From NCBI GenBank assembly GCA_910585435.1, contig CAJUEJ010000019.1, positions 1 to 62,103 of the forward strand: a DNA stretch of 62,103 nt, in the 5' to 3' direction. The DNA is from an uncultured Hungatella sp. GTDB taxonomy: Bacteria > Bacillota > Clostridia > Lachnospirales > Lachnospiraceae. Below, piece by piece: positions 9,491 through 18,223 of this stretch; position 1 is the first letter of the stretch; each line of letters starts with the position of its first letter. Both the position numbers and the translations under genes were made by a program. The notes beneath the pieces were generated by a model. That model did not search any database and was not told the DNA's origin. It saw only the letters and a list, made by a program, of their open reading frames with translations.

Positions 9491-9988
9491 ATGACGGTCA
9501 ATATTGATTACGAGGCCTCAAAAAAGCTTACCCTTCCCTGGGAGGAGATCATCCGCTCTGTTGTGGAAGGCTCTCTGGATTTTGAGGAATGTCCCTATGA
9601 GGCAGAGGTAAATGTGGTTTTAACAGACGATGCAGGCATCCGCCAGGTGAATAAGGAGTACCGGGATACAGACAGGCCTACGGATGTGCTTTCCTTTCCC
9701 ATGCTGGAATTCGGGATCCCCTCGGATTTTCAGGGGGTGGAGGAAGCGTTTGCCGATTGCTTTAATCCGGAGACAGGGGAGCTGATGCTGGGAGACATTA
9801 TGATCTCCGTGGACAAGGTGGAGGAGCAGGCAGAAAAGTACGGGCATTCCTTGGAGCGGGAGCTGGCTTTTTTAACGGCTCACAGCATGCTTCATCTATG
9901 CGGGTATGACCATGTGGAGGAGGAGGAGCGGCTGGTGATGGAGGAAAAGCAGCGGCAGATTCTTGCACATATGGGATACAGGCGATAA
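9491..9988 (+). CDS. ybeY: Endoribonuclease YbeY (rRNA maturation)
   Basis: A 165-aa metal-dependent RNase that matures 16S rRNA 3' ends. The zinc motif HSMLHLCGYDH (HxxxHxxxxDH, about 132-142) is intact, and the N-terminal half has NKEYRDTDRPTDVLSFP. An AAGGAGAC ribosome site precedes the ATG. It is the last gene of the yqfC-yqfD-phoH-ybeY cluster. Confidence 0.96.
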   Translation: MTVNIDYEASKKLTLPWEEIIRSVVEGSLDFEECPYEAEVNVVLTDDAGIRQVNKEYRDTDRPTDVLSFPMLEFGIPSDFQGVEEAFADCFNPETGELMLGDIMISVDKVEEQAEKYGHSLERELAFLTAHSMLHLCGYDHVEEEERLVMEEKQRQILAHMGYRR

Positions 9989-10027
9989 TACGGAAAATTC
10001 TTAAATTCACAAAAGGCGGGAATGCTT

Positions 10028-11164
10028 ATGAGAAAAATGCGTGGAGCACAGGGAGCCATCCTGATAATGGTTCTGTTTTTGTTAGCCGGATGTACAAAAA
10101 AATCCCAGGAGGCTATAGCTACGGAAAGCTCTCCCAGGGTGATCGTCATAGAGACGGAAAGCACCACAGAGGAGACGGAAAGCCTGACAGAGCCGGAGAC
10201 AGAAGAGACGGAGGAGGAAAGCCAGGCCAGGGTTGAGAAGGATGGCAAAATCCGAAGCTATCTGACCGGGGAGATGGTGGATGTACAGAAGGCTGACCGC
10301 AGGCCTGTGGCAGTGATGATGAGCAATGACAAAAGCGCCCTTCCCCAATATGGCATCAACCGGGCCGGTGTGGTCTACGAGGCTCCTGTGGAAGGCGGCA
10401 TGAACCGGTATATGGCTATCATGGAGGATTACGACGACCTGGACCGAATCGGATCCGTCCGGAGCTGCAGGACATACTACACATTTTTTGCCAGAGAATT
10501 TGACGCCATCTACGCTCATTTCGGGCAGAGTACCTTTGCGCTTCCCTATCTGGACAATGTGGACAATATAAACGGAATCGAAGGGGTGGGAAGCTCGGCC
10601 TTCTACCGCAGCAGCGACAGACAGGCGCCTCACAATGCCTATACAAGCTTTGAAAAGCTGCAGAGCGCCATGGAAAAATCCGGATATTCTCAGGAGTATG
10701 CGCCAGACTATAAAGGGCATTACCGTTTTGCAAAAGATGGGAAGGAAATCTGGCTGGACGATTCCCTTGACGCATGGAAGGTGGTGCCCGGATATGTGTT
10801 AAGTGAGCCATATTTTGTATATTCACAGGAAGATGGGCTGTATCACCGGTATCAGTACGGGGATGTGCACAGCGGCTCCGAGGGGCCCATCGCCGTGAAA
10901 AACATTATTATACAGTACTGTTCTTCCGGGCATTATGCCACTACGGAATATTTGAATATTGATGTACATACCAGCCAATATGGGTATTATATTACTAACG
11001 GCCGGGCAATTCCTTTAAGCTGGGAGAAGGACGGCCAGTTTGGCGTAACCCATTATTATAACGTAGACAAGGAAGAAATCACTCTGAACCAGGGAAAGAC
11101 CTGGGTCTGCATCGTTTCCACCAGTGATTTCGACAAGACGGAGATCCATGGAAAAGACGACTAG
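10028..11164 (+). CDS. DUF3048 (YerB-like) lipoprotein
   Basis: Exported lipoprotein of about 378 aa. The signal sequence ends in the lipobox LLAGC, followed by a Glu/Thr-rich linker (about 35-75) and a DUF3048 domain with RPVAVMMSND and YEAPVEGGMNRYMAIMED. Its biochemical function is unknown; Bacillus YerB belongs to this family. I place the start at ATG 10028, because AAGGCGGG lies 7 bases upstream, rather than ATG 10022. The 3' end overlaps the next gene by 17 bp. Confidence 0.8.
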   Translation: MRKMRGAQGAILIMVLFLLAGCTKKSQEAIATESSPRVIVIETESTTEETESLTEPETEETEEESQARVEKDGKIRSYLTGEMVDVQKADRRPVAVMMSNDKSALPQYGINRAGVVYEAPVEGGMNRYMAIMEDYDDLDRIGSVRSCRTYYTFFAREFDAIYAHFGQSTFALPYLDNVDNINGIEGVGSSAFYRSSDRQAPHNAYTSFEKLQSAMEKSGYSQEYAPDYKGHYRFAKDGKEIWLDDSLDAWKVVPGYVLSEPYFVYSQEDGLYHRYQYGDVHSGSEGPIAVKNIIIQYCSSGHYATTEYLNIDVHTSQYGYYITNGRAIPLSWEKDGQFGVTHYYNVDKEEITLNQGKTWVCIVSTSDFDKTEIHGKDD

Positions 11165-13442
11165 GGTAAAGCAAAGCAGAAGTAAATATACAGGGCCGGG
11201 AGATCGGTTAAACCGGGTACATCAGGCACAAAAGCCTATGCCTGCAGACAGCGGTTTTGACTCTATGCTTATGACAGAGCGGGATCGGATGCAGGGAAAC
11301 CAGAGCCGGCCGGGGGGCGGGCATCCTTCAGGGTACCGGCAGCCCCTTTCTTCAGGAGGCCGTCAGGCAGAGGAAGCACAGCGCCGGGCACAGCCAGGCG
11401 GGATAAGCAGCCGGCAGCCGGCAGGAGGCGTGTACCGGGGACAGCAGCCGCAGGCTGGGGGCATGTACCGTTCCAGACAGCAGGAGAGTTCAGACGGGCA
11501 GCAGATGCAGGCAGGAGGCATGTACCGTTCCAGGCAGCAGGAGAGTTCAGACGGGCAGCAGATGCAGGCTGGGGGCATGTATCGTTCCAGACAGCAGGAG
11601 GCTTCAGGCGGGCAGCAGACGCAGCACCCAGGCATGAACCGGCGCAGGCAGCAGGAAGCCCAGGACAGACAGTCTTGGGCCGGCAGGGCAGAAGGCCGGC
11701 ACTCCCTGGCTTTTACCGGCTCCCGCCGGTCACTGGAAATCGCTGCGGATCGTTCCCAGGGCCGCCAAAGCCGGAGAGACAATTACGATACACCGCCTGC
11801 CAGGAAAAAGACAGGTTCTAATTTTATTGTCCAGGGAAGCATTCTTGCGGCGGCAGGAATCCTTGTCCGCCTTATCGGCATGTTTTACCGGATTCCCCTG
11901 GCTAACTATATCGGGGACGAGGGAAACGGATACTACAGCGCGGCTTACAATATCTATTCCATTCTTTTGATTTTATCCTCCTACAGCATGCCGGTGGCGG
12001 TATCCAAGATGGTGTCTGCCAGGCTGGCCAAGAAGCAGAACCGAAACTGCTTAAAAATACTGAAAGCAGCTTTGTTCTATGCAACCGTTGCAGGAGGCCT
12101 GGGATTCTGTGCCCTGTGGTTCGGAGCTGATTTTTTCGCCTCCCGGATTATCAAGATGCCTTTTAGCTCCTATGCCCTCAAGGTTCTGGCGCCTACCATA
12201 TGGATCATGGCATATCTGGGGGTTTTAAGAGGTTTTTTCCAGGGGCACTCCACCATGGTTCCCACAGCCATCTCCCAGATTTTCGAGCAGATTGTCAATG
12301 CGGTTGTCAGCCTTCTGGCAGCCAGGGCGCTTTTTGATATAGGGGCAAGCTCCAACCTGGTATACGGTTCCACAGAATATTCTTATGCCTTCGGCGCAGC
12401 AGGAGGCGCTCTGGGAACCGGGGCAGGTGCACTGACCGCCCTTTTACTGTTTGTGGTTTTTTTAATCCTTTATCTTCCTGCCATGAGGCGGAAGGCGAAA
12501 CGGGAGCCTGCCGCCCAGACGGAAAGCTACGGGGCCATAACCAGCATTTTATTTTTCACGGTTGTCCCCATCATCATAAGCAGTACTTTGTATAACAGCA
12601 GCACAGTGATTGACAACACCCTGTTCGGGCAGGTCATGTCCACACTGGGGAAGGAAGACGAGATAGCCTCCCAGTGGGGCATCTATTCAGGAAAATACCA
12701 TCTCCTGTTTAATATCCCGGTTGCCGTAGCCAACTCCCTGTCCTCCTCCCTGATCCCGTCCCTGTCCAGGGCCGTGGCGGAAAAGAACAGGCGGCAGGTG
12801 CTGGAGAGGATTTCCAATGCCATCCGTTTTTCCATGATCATTGCCATCCCCTCTGCAGTAGGCCTTACGGTGCTGGCTGCGCCGGTGTGCAACCTTCTGT
12901 TTTCAGGAGGAGATAACCATACCCTGATTCAGATGACTCTCTTCGGCTCATCCGCTGTGGTGGTGTATTCCCTCTCCACTGTCACCAATGCGGTGCTTCA
13001 GGGAATCAACCGTATGAATGTGCCTATCAAAAATGCCGCCATCTCCATGGTCCTCCACGGGGTCATCCTCTATGTGATGCTGCGGGTGTTTAAGATGGGG
13101 ATTTACGGTGTGCTGTATGCCAACATTTTATTCGCCCTGTTTATCTGCATCTTAAACGCAAGGACCATTTCCAGATATAAACGATACCGCCAGGAAATCG
13201 TAAAGACGTTCCTGATCCCCATGGCCGCCTCCGCAGTTATGGGGGCCAGCGCCTACTGCGTCTACCGCCTGTGTTCCCTGATTCTGGGGAACCTGCCAAG
13301 CACCCTCCTTTCCATCCTGGTGGCAGTGGCAGTGTATTTTGTCCTGCTGATTAAATTAAAAGGGGTGGACGCCAGGGAGATGAAAAGCTTTCCGGGAGGC
13401 ACCCGGCTTCTGACCGTAGCCAGAAAACTACGGCTCATGTAA
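11148..13442 (+). CDS. SpoVB/MurJ-type polysaccharide flippase with repeat-rich N-terminal extension
   Basis: Membrane protein of 764 aa. Residues from about 235 form the MATE/MOP flippase domain with about fourteen hydrophobic segments (GSILAAAGILVRLIGMFYRIPLANYIGDEG, a stage V sporulation protein B signature). It should flip lipid-linked precursors during spore cortex or wall synthesis. The first 230 residues are a hydrophilic Gln/Arg/Gly/Ser-rich cytoplasmic extension with a tandem repeat (11451-11621). I chose ATG 11148 (GGAG upstream) over 11124. It overlaps the lipoprotein gene. Confidence 0.85.
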   Translation: MEKTTRVKQSRSKYTGPGDRLNRVHQAQKPMPADSGFDSMLMTERDRMQGNQSRPGGGHPSGYRQPLSSGGRQAEEAQRRAQPGGISSRQPAGGVYRGQQPQAGGMYRSRQQESSDGQQMQAGGMYRSRQQESSDGQQMQAGGMYRSRQQEASGGQQTQHPGMNRRRQQEAQDRQSWAGRAEGRHSLAFTGSRRSLEIAADRSQGRQSRRDNYDTPPARKKTGSNFIVQGSILAAAGILVRLIGMFYRIPLANYIGDEGNGYYSAAYNIYSILLILSSYSMPVAVSKMVSARLAKKQNRNCLKILKAALFYATVAGGLGFCALWFGADFFASRIIKMPFSSYALKVLAPTIWIMAYLGVLRGFFQGHSTMVPTAISQIFEQIVNAVVSLLAARALFDIGASSNLVYGSTEYSYAFGAAGGALGTGAGALTALLLFVVFLILYLPAMRRKAKREPAAQTESYGAITSILFFTVVPIIISSTLYNSSTVIDNTLFGQVMSTLGKEDEIASQWGIYSGKYHLLFNIPVAVANSLSSSLIPSLSRAVAEKNRRQVLERISNAIRFSMIIAIPSAVGLTVLAAPVCNLLFSGGDNHTLIQMTLFGSSAVVVYSLSTVTNAVLQGINRMNVPIKNAAISMVLHGVILYVMLRVFKMGIYGVLYANILFALFICILNARTISRYKRYRQEIVKTFLIPMAASAVMGASAYCVYRLCSLILGNLPSTLLSILVAVAVYFVLLIKLKGVDAREMKSFPGGTRLLTVARKLRLM
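11451..11621 (+). repeat. Three tandem 57-bp repeats inside the flippase gene
   Basis: Three consecutive in-frame 57-bp units (11451-11507, 11508-11564, 11565-11621) encode a 19-residue unit of the form QAGGMYRSRQQESSDGQQM. The first two encode identical residues and the third has a few changes. Degenerate copies flank them on both sides (PQAGGVYRG-like before, HPGMNRRRQQEAQD after). Confidence 0.92.
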
Positions 13443-13545
13443 CACTTATCCTGCATAAATGATTAAAAATGGAAAGATAGGCAGATACTATACTGTATCC
13501 TTAAAAATTTTTTAAGGACATAATAATCCATATGGAGGAAATCCT

Positions 13546-13935
13546 ATGAAAAAATATGGTATCTGCTTACTTTTGTTTCTCGTTATGGCCATCGCCTGCC
13601 TGACAGCCGGATACTTCGCCACGAGAACACAGATGCAGCAGGAAAGCGCTATTTCCAATACAACCTATGAGACGGAGACTGTGAGAGAAAACCGGGTGGT
13701 AATCAACCAGAAGCAGGTGGAACCTATTGTACAGACAGCGCCTCTGGAGCAGTTTTACCTGGTGTCGGAGACAGGATTTCTTTTGGTCTTCTCCCAGGAT
13801 CAGTCCACTATCTGCCTGTACACCCACATCCCCATTACCGATTTCCCGGAAAAAGAGCAGGAGCGGCTGCGGGAGGGAATCTGGTTTCCGTCTATGATGG
13901 AGGTCTTCCAGTATTTAGAGTCCTATACAAGCTGA
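13546..13935 (+). CDS. Exported protein with BofC-like C-terminal region
   Basis: Protein of 129 aa with one N-terminal membrane anchor or signal (about 5-24). The C-terminal 65 residues resemble my recollection of the BofC C-terminal domain (YLVSETGFLLVFSQD, then LPE-like and FQYLESY motifs). BofC controls sigma-K checkpoint signalling in Bacillus spores; that role is not established here. TATGGAGGAAATCC precedes the ATG. It lies between the flippase and a flavoprotein gene. Confidence 0.5.
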   Translation: MKKYGICLLLFLVMAIACLTAGYFATRTQMQQESAISNTTYETETVRENRVVINQKQVEPIVQTAPLEQFYLVSETGFLLVFSQDQSTICLYTHIPITDFPEKEQERLREGIWFPSMMEVFQYLESYTS

Positions 13936-13954
13936 CAAAGGTGAAAAACTAAGT

Positions 13955-15247
13955 ATGAAAAAGCAGATTTTAGTCATCGGAGGAGGGGCCTCCGGAATGA
14001 TGGCGGCTATCCAGGCGGCCAGGGAAGGGGCCAGGGTAACCATCTTAGAACACATGGACCGGGTAGGCAAGAAAATCCTGTCCACAGGAAACGGCAGGTG
14101 CAATCTGACCAATTTAAACCAGGCAGAAGCGTATTATCGGTGCGGCCAGAAAGGCTTTGTGTCAGAGGCACTTTCCTGTTTTTCTTCGGAGGATACCCTG
14201 GTGTTTTTTAAAGAACTTGGCATTGTCCCCAAAGACAGGAACGGGTACATCTATCCTAACTCCGACCAGGCCTCTTCTGTGCTGGACGTGCTTCGGATGG
14301 AGCTGGAACACTTAAATGTAAAGATCCTTCTCAACTGTCAGATACAGTCTGTCCGGTATCTGGACGGATTCACCATTGATACCAGCATGGGCAGGATAGA
14401 GGGAGACCTTCTTATTCTGGCTGCCGGCTCAAGGGCGGCCCGGTCTACAGGCTCCGACGGCAGCGGCTATGAGCTTGCCCGGTCCCTGGGCCATACCATC
14501 GTGCCGCCGCTCCCTGCCCTGGTGCAGCTTCGGTGCCGCGAGAAGCACTACAAGCAGCTGGCCGGCATCCGCACACAGGCCTATGTGTGCCTGCTGTCCC
14601 GGCTTCCCGGACAGGCTGTCTCTCCCCTGCCAGGCGGCTCTACCTCTCTTCACAATTCCTGGAGCATCCTGGCAGAAGACAGGGGCGAAGTGCAGCTGAC
14701 TGATTACGGCCTGTCCGGAATTCCCATCTTTCAGATCAGCCGCTATGCCTCCATCTCCCTGTACAGAGGATATCCGGTAAAGGTCCGGATAGATTTCCTT
14801 CCCCAGATGTCCTGGGAGGAGTCAGGCCGTATGCTTGACTGCCGCCGCAGGCAGATGGGATACAAGACTTGTGAACAGTGGATGACAGGGCTTTTCAACA
14901 AGAAGCTTAACCTTGTGCTTTTAAAGCTTGCCGGAATAGACCCGGGCCAGAAAGCCGCACAGCTGTCCCAGGCCCAGCTAGAGAAGCTTTTGTCCCAGAT
15001 AAAAACGTATGAGACAGATATCGTATCGGTCAATCCCTTTGAAAATGCCCAGGTATGCTGCGGCGGCGTGGATACGGCAGAAGTCCGTTCCCAGACCATG
15101 GAATCAAAAAAAGTGCCGGGCCTTTATTTTGCAGGGGAGATTCTGGACGTGGACGGCATCTGCGGAGGCTATAACCTGCAGTGGGCCTGGTCCAGCGGAA
15201 CCCTGGCAGGAAGAAGCGCCGCCCTTTCCACACAGGACAAGGCATAA
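13955..15247 (+). CDS. BaiN/HI0933-like NAD(P)/FAD-dependent oxidoreductase
   Basis: A 430-aa flavoprotein. The N-terminal dinucleotide fold is ILVIGGGASGMMAAIQAA, followed by the family signature KKILSTGNGRCNLTN (about 36-50) and a C-terminal GLYFAGEILDVDGICGGYNLQWAW flavin contact. HI0933-like proteins are flavin-dependent reductases; BaiN of Clostridium scindens is linked to bile-acid dehydroxylation, but that substrate cannot be assigned from sequence alone. A second, unrelated flavoprotein follows. Confidence 0.88.
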   Translation: MKKQILVIGGGASGMMAAIQAAREGARVTILEHMDRVGKKILSTGNGRCNLTNLNQAEAYYRCGQKGFVSEALSCFSSEDTLVFFKELGIVPKDRNGYIYPNSDQASSVLDVLRMELEHLNVKILLNCQIQSVRYLDGFTIDTSMGRIEGDLLILAAGSRAARSTGSDGSGYELARSLGHTIVPPLPALVQLRCREKHYKQLAGIRTQAYVCLLSRLPGQAVSPLPGGSTSLHNSWSILAEDRGEVQLTDYGLSGIPIFQISRYASISLYRGYPVKVRIDFLPQMSWEESGRMLDCRRRQMGYKTCEQWMTGLFNKKLNLVLLKLAGIDPGQKAAQLSQAQLEKLLSQIKTYETDIVSVNPFENAQVCCGGVDTAEVRSQTMESKKVPGLYFAGEILDVDGICGGYNLQWAWSSGTLAGRSAALSTQDKA

Positions 15248-15365
15248 TCCTCTTGCACACGGAATGCAAAAAACGTATTCTGGTGCCGTACGCTCAACGC
15301 ACCAAGTACGCAGACCTACCATGAGGGTTCGAGACTTTTAAAGTAAACACAGAAAGAAGGCAGCC

Positions 15366-16976
15366 ATGATTCGGATTACCCAGTTAAAGCTTCCGGTTAC
15401 CCACAGGGAAGAAGACATTCCCGCCAAAATAGCCAGAATCTTAAATATTCCCCCTGACCGCATCCGTTCCTGGAGCATTATTAAAAAATCCACAGATGCC
15501 AGAAAAAAGGAACAAATCCTTTTTATCTATACCATAGATGTGCAGATAGAGAACCAGAAACAGGTGTTAAAAAAGGTAAAATCCCCCCAGATAGCCCTGG
15601 CAAAGGAAGATGCCTACACCTTTCCCGCCCCGGGAACCACGCCCCTTGAAACCCCTCCTGTGATTGCAGGAAGCGGCCCGGCAGGACTTTTCTGCGGCCT
15701 TATGCTGGCCCAGGCAGGATACAGGCCTGTTATCCTGGAGCGGGGAGACGATGTGGATTCCAGGCAGGAGAAGGTAAAACGCTTCTGGCTGGAGGGGATT
15801 TTAGATGAGCGCTCCAATGTACAGTTCGGCGAAGGAGGCGCCGGCACCTTCTCAGACGGCAAATTAAACACACTGGTAAAAGATCCCCTAAACAGAAATA
15901 AAAAAGTCCTGGAAATCCTGGCAGAGCACGGGGCTGACCCGGAGATTCTGTACATAAACAAACCCCACATCGGAACCGATGTGTTAAGCAGAATCGTCAA
16001 AAACATCCGCAACCACATCAGAGAGGCAGGAGGCCAGGTCATCTTCGGCGCCCAGGTCACAGATATTCTGACAGAGCAGGGGATCTTAAAGGGCCTTGTT
16101 ATAAATGACAGGCAGCAGATCCCTGTCCAGGCCCTGGTTCTGGCTGTAGGCCACAGTGCAAGAGATACTTTTTCCATGCTCCACAAAAGGCATGTCCCCA
16201 TGAAGCCCAAGCCCTTTGCCGTAGGCCTGCGGATCCAGCACCCCCAGGCCATGATAAATGAGTCCCAGTACGGGCCGGACAGGCAGTATTCCCCAAAAAG
16301 CCTGTGGCAGCTTCTGGGCCCTTCCTCCTATAAGCTTACCTGTCAGACCAGCTTAAACCGGGGCGTATACTCCTTCTGCATGTGTCCAGGCGGATACGTG
16401 GTCAATGCCTCCACAGAGCCGGGAGGCCTGGCTGTAAACGGCATGAGCAACCATGACAGAGCCGGGAAAAACGCCAACAGCGCCATCATCGTAACCGTAA
16501 CCCCTGAGGATTTCCCAGGAGATTCCCCTCTGGCCGGAGTCTGGTACCAGAGGAATCTGGAGCAGCTGGCCTATGAATACGGCCAGGGAAGCATCCCGGT
16601 CCAGCTGTACGGAGATTTTAAGCAGAACCAGATCAGCCGTTCCTTTGGCGATGTCTCCCCGGAATTTAAAGGCCGCACCAGCTTCGCCAACCTATACCAG
16701 ATGCTTCCCCCTTACCTGTCCCAGGCAATCACGGAAGGCGTGGAGCAGTTTGAACATATAATCCACGGATTTTCCAGGTACGACAGCATCCTGGCCGGAA
16801 TCGAAAGCCGCACCTCCTCCCCTGTAAAAATCTGCCGGGACGATTCCTTCGAAAGCGAAATAAAAGGCCTTTTCCCCTGTGGCGAAGGCGCCGGCTACGC
16901 AGGGGGGATCACATCTGCTGCCATGGACGGGATAAAAGTGGCTGAGGAGCTTGGAAGAAGGTACTGCCCTTATTAA
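15366..16976 (+). CDS. FAD-dependent oxidoreductase (COG2509-like)
   Basis: A 536-aa protein. An N-terminal domain of about 95 residues starting MIRITQLKLPVTH resembles an RNA-binding-like alpha/beta module and precedes the FAD fold PVIAGSGPAGLFCGLMLAQAG (about 97-117). VQFGEGGAGTFSDGKLN and the C-terminal GEGAGYAGGITSAAMDG are characteristic of this uncharacterised dehydrogenase family. The 118 bp before it (15248-15365) hold nothing but the ribosome site GAAAGAAGG. Confidence 0.85.
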   Translation: MIRITQLKLPVTHREEDIPAKIARILNIPPDRIRSWSIIKKSTDARKKEQILFIYTIDVQIENQKQVLKKVKSPQIALAKEDAYTFPAPGTTPLETPPVIAGSGPAGLFCGLMLAQAGYRPVILERGDDVDSRQEKVKRFWLEGILDERSNVQFGEGGAGTFSDGKLNTLVKDPLNRNKKVLEILAEHGADPEILYINKPHIGTDVLSRIVKNIRNHIREAGGQVIFGAQVTDILTEQGILKGLVINDRQQIPVQALVLAVGHSARDTFSMLHKRHVPMKPKPFAVGLRIQHPQAMINESQYGPDRQYSPKSLWQLLGPSSYKLTCQTSLNRGVYSFCMCPGGYVVNASTEPGGLAVNGMSNHDRAGKNANSAIIVTVTPEDFPGDSPLAGVWYQRNLEQLAYEYGQGSIPVQLYGDFKQNQISRSFGDVSPEFKGRTSFANLYQMLPPYLSQAITEGVEQFEHIIHGFSRYDSILAGIESRTSSPVKICRDDSFESEIKGLFPCGEGAGYAGGITSAAMDGIKVAEELGRRYCPY

Positions 16977-17003
16977 GCCGTAAAAGGGGTTGCATTAAGT
17001 TAC

Positions 17004-17032
17004 TTTACAAACCTAAATCCCTGATATATAAT
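17004..17032 (+). promoter_or_regulatory. Promoter for the proB-proA-his gene run
   Basis: TTTACA at 17004-17009, a 17-bp spacer, and TATAAT at 17027-17032, with about 48 bp to the proB start. Confidence 0.7.
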
Positions 17033-17080
17033 GATTGAAATGTCAAAAAACAATACCTATGGAGAGAAATACCCCTTATT

Positions 17081-17944
17081 ATGGAGAACGCAGAACGCAG
17101 TCAGTTAAAAACAAAAAAACGCATCGTCATAAAAATCGGTTCCTCCTCCCTGACCCACCGGGAGACAGGAGATTTAAACCTTTTTAAAATCGAAAAACTG
17201 GTCCGGATCATCAGCGATTTAAAAGGCCAGAGCAAGGAAGTAGTGCTGGTATCCTCCGGTGCCATTGCAGCCGGCAGGCAGGCCCTCCACTATTCCGCAA
17301 GACCGGACCGCCTGTCCCAGAAGCAGGCATTTGCCGCCATCGGCCAGGCCAGGCTGATGATGGTCTATCAGAAGCTGTTTGCAGAATACAATCAGACAGC
17401 TGCCCAGGTCCTTCTGACAAAAGACACCATGGTGCACGATTCCTCCAGGTACAATGCCAGGAATACCTTCGACGAACTGTTGACCCTGGGAGCTGTTCCC
17501 ATTGTCAACGAAAATGATACGGTATCCACCTCCGAGATCCCTCTGGTAGACAATTTCGGGGACAATGACCGTCTGTCTGCCATCGTGGCGGCGCTTATCG
17601 GCGCGGATCTGCTGATTCTCCTGTCCGATATCAACGGGCTTTATTCAGATGATCCCAGGACCAACCAGGCAGCATCTTTCATCAGCCTGGTACGGGAAAT
17701 CACTCCCGGGCTTCTGGCCATGGGGAAGGAAACCTCCGGCAGCAGCGTGGGAACCGGCGGCATGGCAGCCAAACTGGCGGCAGCCAGGATCGCCACGGAC
17801 AGCGGCACGGATATGGTGATTGCCAACGCAGAAGATGTGGATGTTATCCATCATATCATAGACGGCCAGGAGAAAGGCACCCTCTTCATGGCACATAAAA
17901 ATGTGGATTTCGATCTGATGCACTATCTGAACAACGAGTATTAA
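17081..17944 (+). CDS. proB: Glutamate 5-kinase
   Basis: A 287-aa kinase for the first step of proline synthesis, phosphorylating glutamate. It has the amino-acid kinase fold (RIVIKIGSSSLTH, VLVSSGAIAAGRQAL, PIVNENDTVSTSE, FGDNDRLSAIVAALIGADLLILLSDINGLY, GTGGMAAKLAAA). It lacks the C-terminal PUA domain of E. coli ProB, like other short Firmicutes forms. It begins a run with DUF896 and proA. Confidence 0.96.
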   Translation: MENAERSQLKTKKRIVIKIGSSSLTHRETGDLNLFKIEKLVRIISDLKGQSKEVVLVSSGAIAAGRQALHYSARPDRLSQKQAFAAIGQARLMMVYQKLFAEYNQTAAQVLLTKDTMVHDSSRYNARNTFDELLTLGAVPIVNENDTVSTSEIPLVDNFGDNDRLSAIVAALIGADLLILLSDINGLYSDDPRTNQAASFISLVREITPGLLAMGKETSGSSVGTGGMAAKLAAARIATDSGTDMVIANAEDVDVIHHIIDGQEKGTLFMAHKNVDFDLMHYLNNEY

Positions 17945-17963
17945 ACGAAAGGATGCGCTTCTC

Positions 17964-18185
17964 ATGATTACACAGGAAATGATAGACCGAATCAATACCT
18001 TGTACCATAAATCACAGGCAACCGGCCTGACTGCCCAGGAAAAAGAAGAGCAGGCAGCCCTTCGGAAGGCTTATATAGAATCTATCCGCACCAACATGCG
18101 GGCCAGCTTAGACAATATCTCCATCAAAGAAGCTGACGGAACCGTCACGGATTTAGGAAAGAAGCATGGTACAAAGAAAGACTAG
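17964..18185 (+). CDS. DUF896 (YnzC-type) small protein
   Basis: A 73-aa protein with the DUF896 pattern MITQEMIDRINTLYHKSQ, GLTAQEKEEQAALRKAYI and a C-terminal DLGKKHG stretch. Members are short helical-hairpin proteins such as YnzC of Bacillus; the function is not well defined. It is inserted between proB and proA with a 19-bp gap. Confidence 0.85.
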   Translation: MITQEMIDRINTLYHKSQATGLTAQEKEEQAALRKAYIESIRTNMRASLDNISIKEADGTVTDLGKKHGTKKD

Positions 18186-18223
18186 ACCCGCGCAAAAACC
18201 CCCACAGGAAGGAGTCCTCACAT

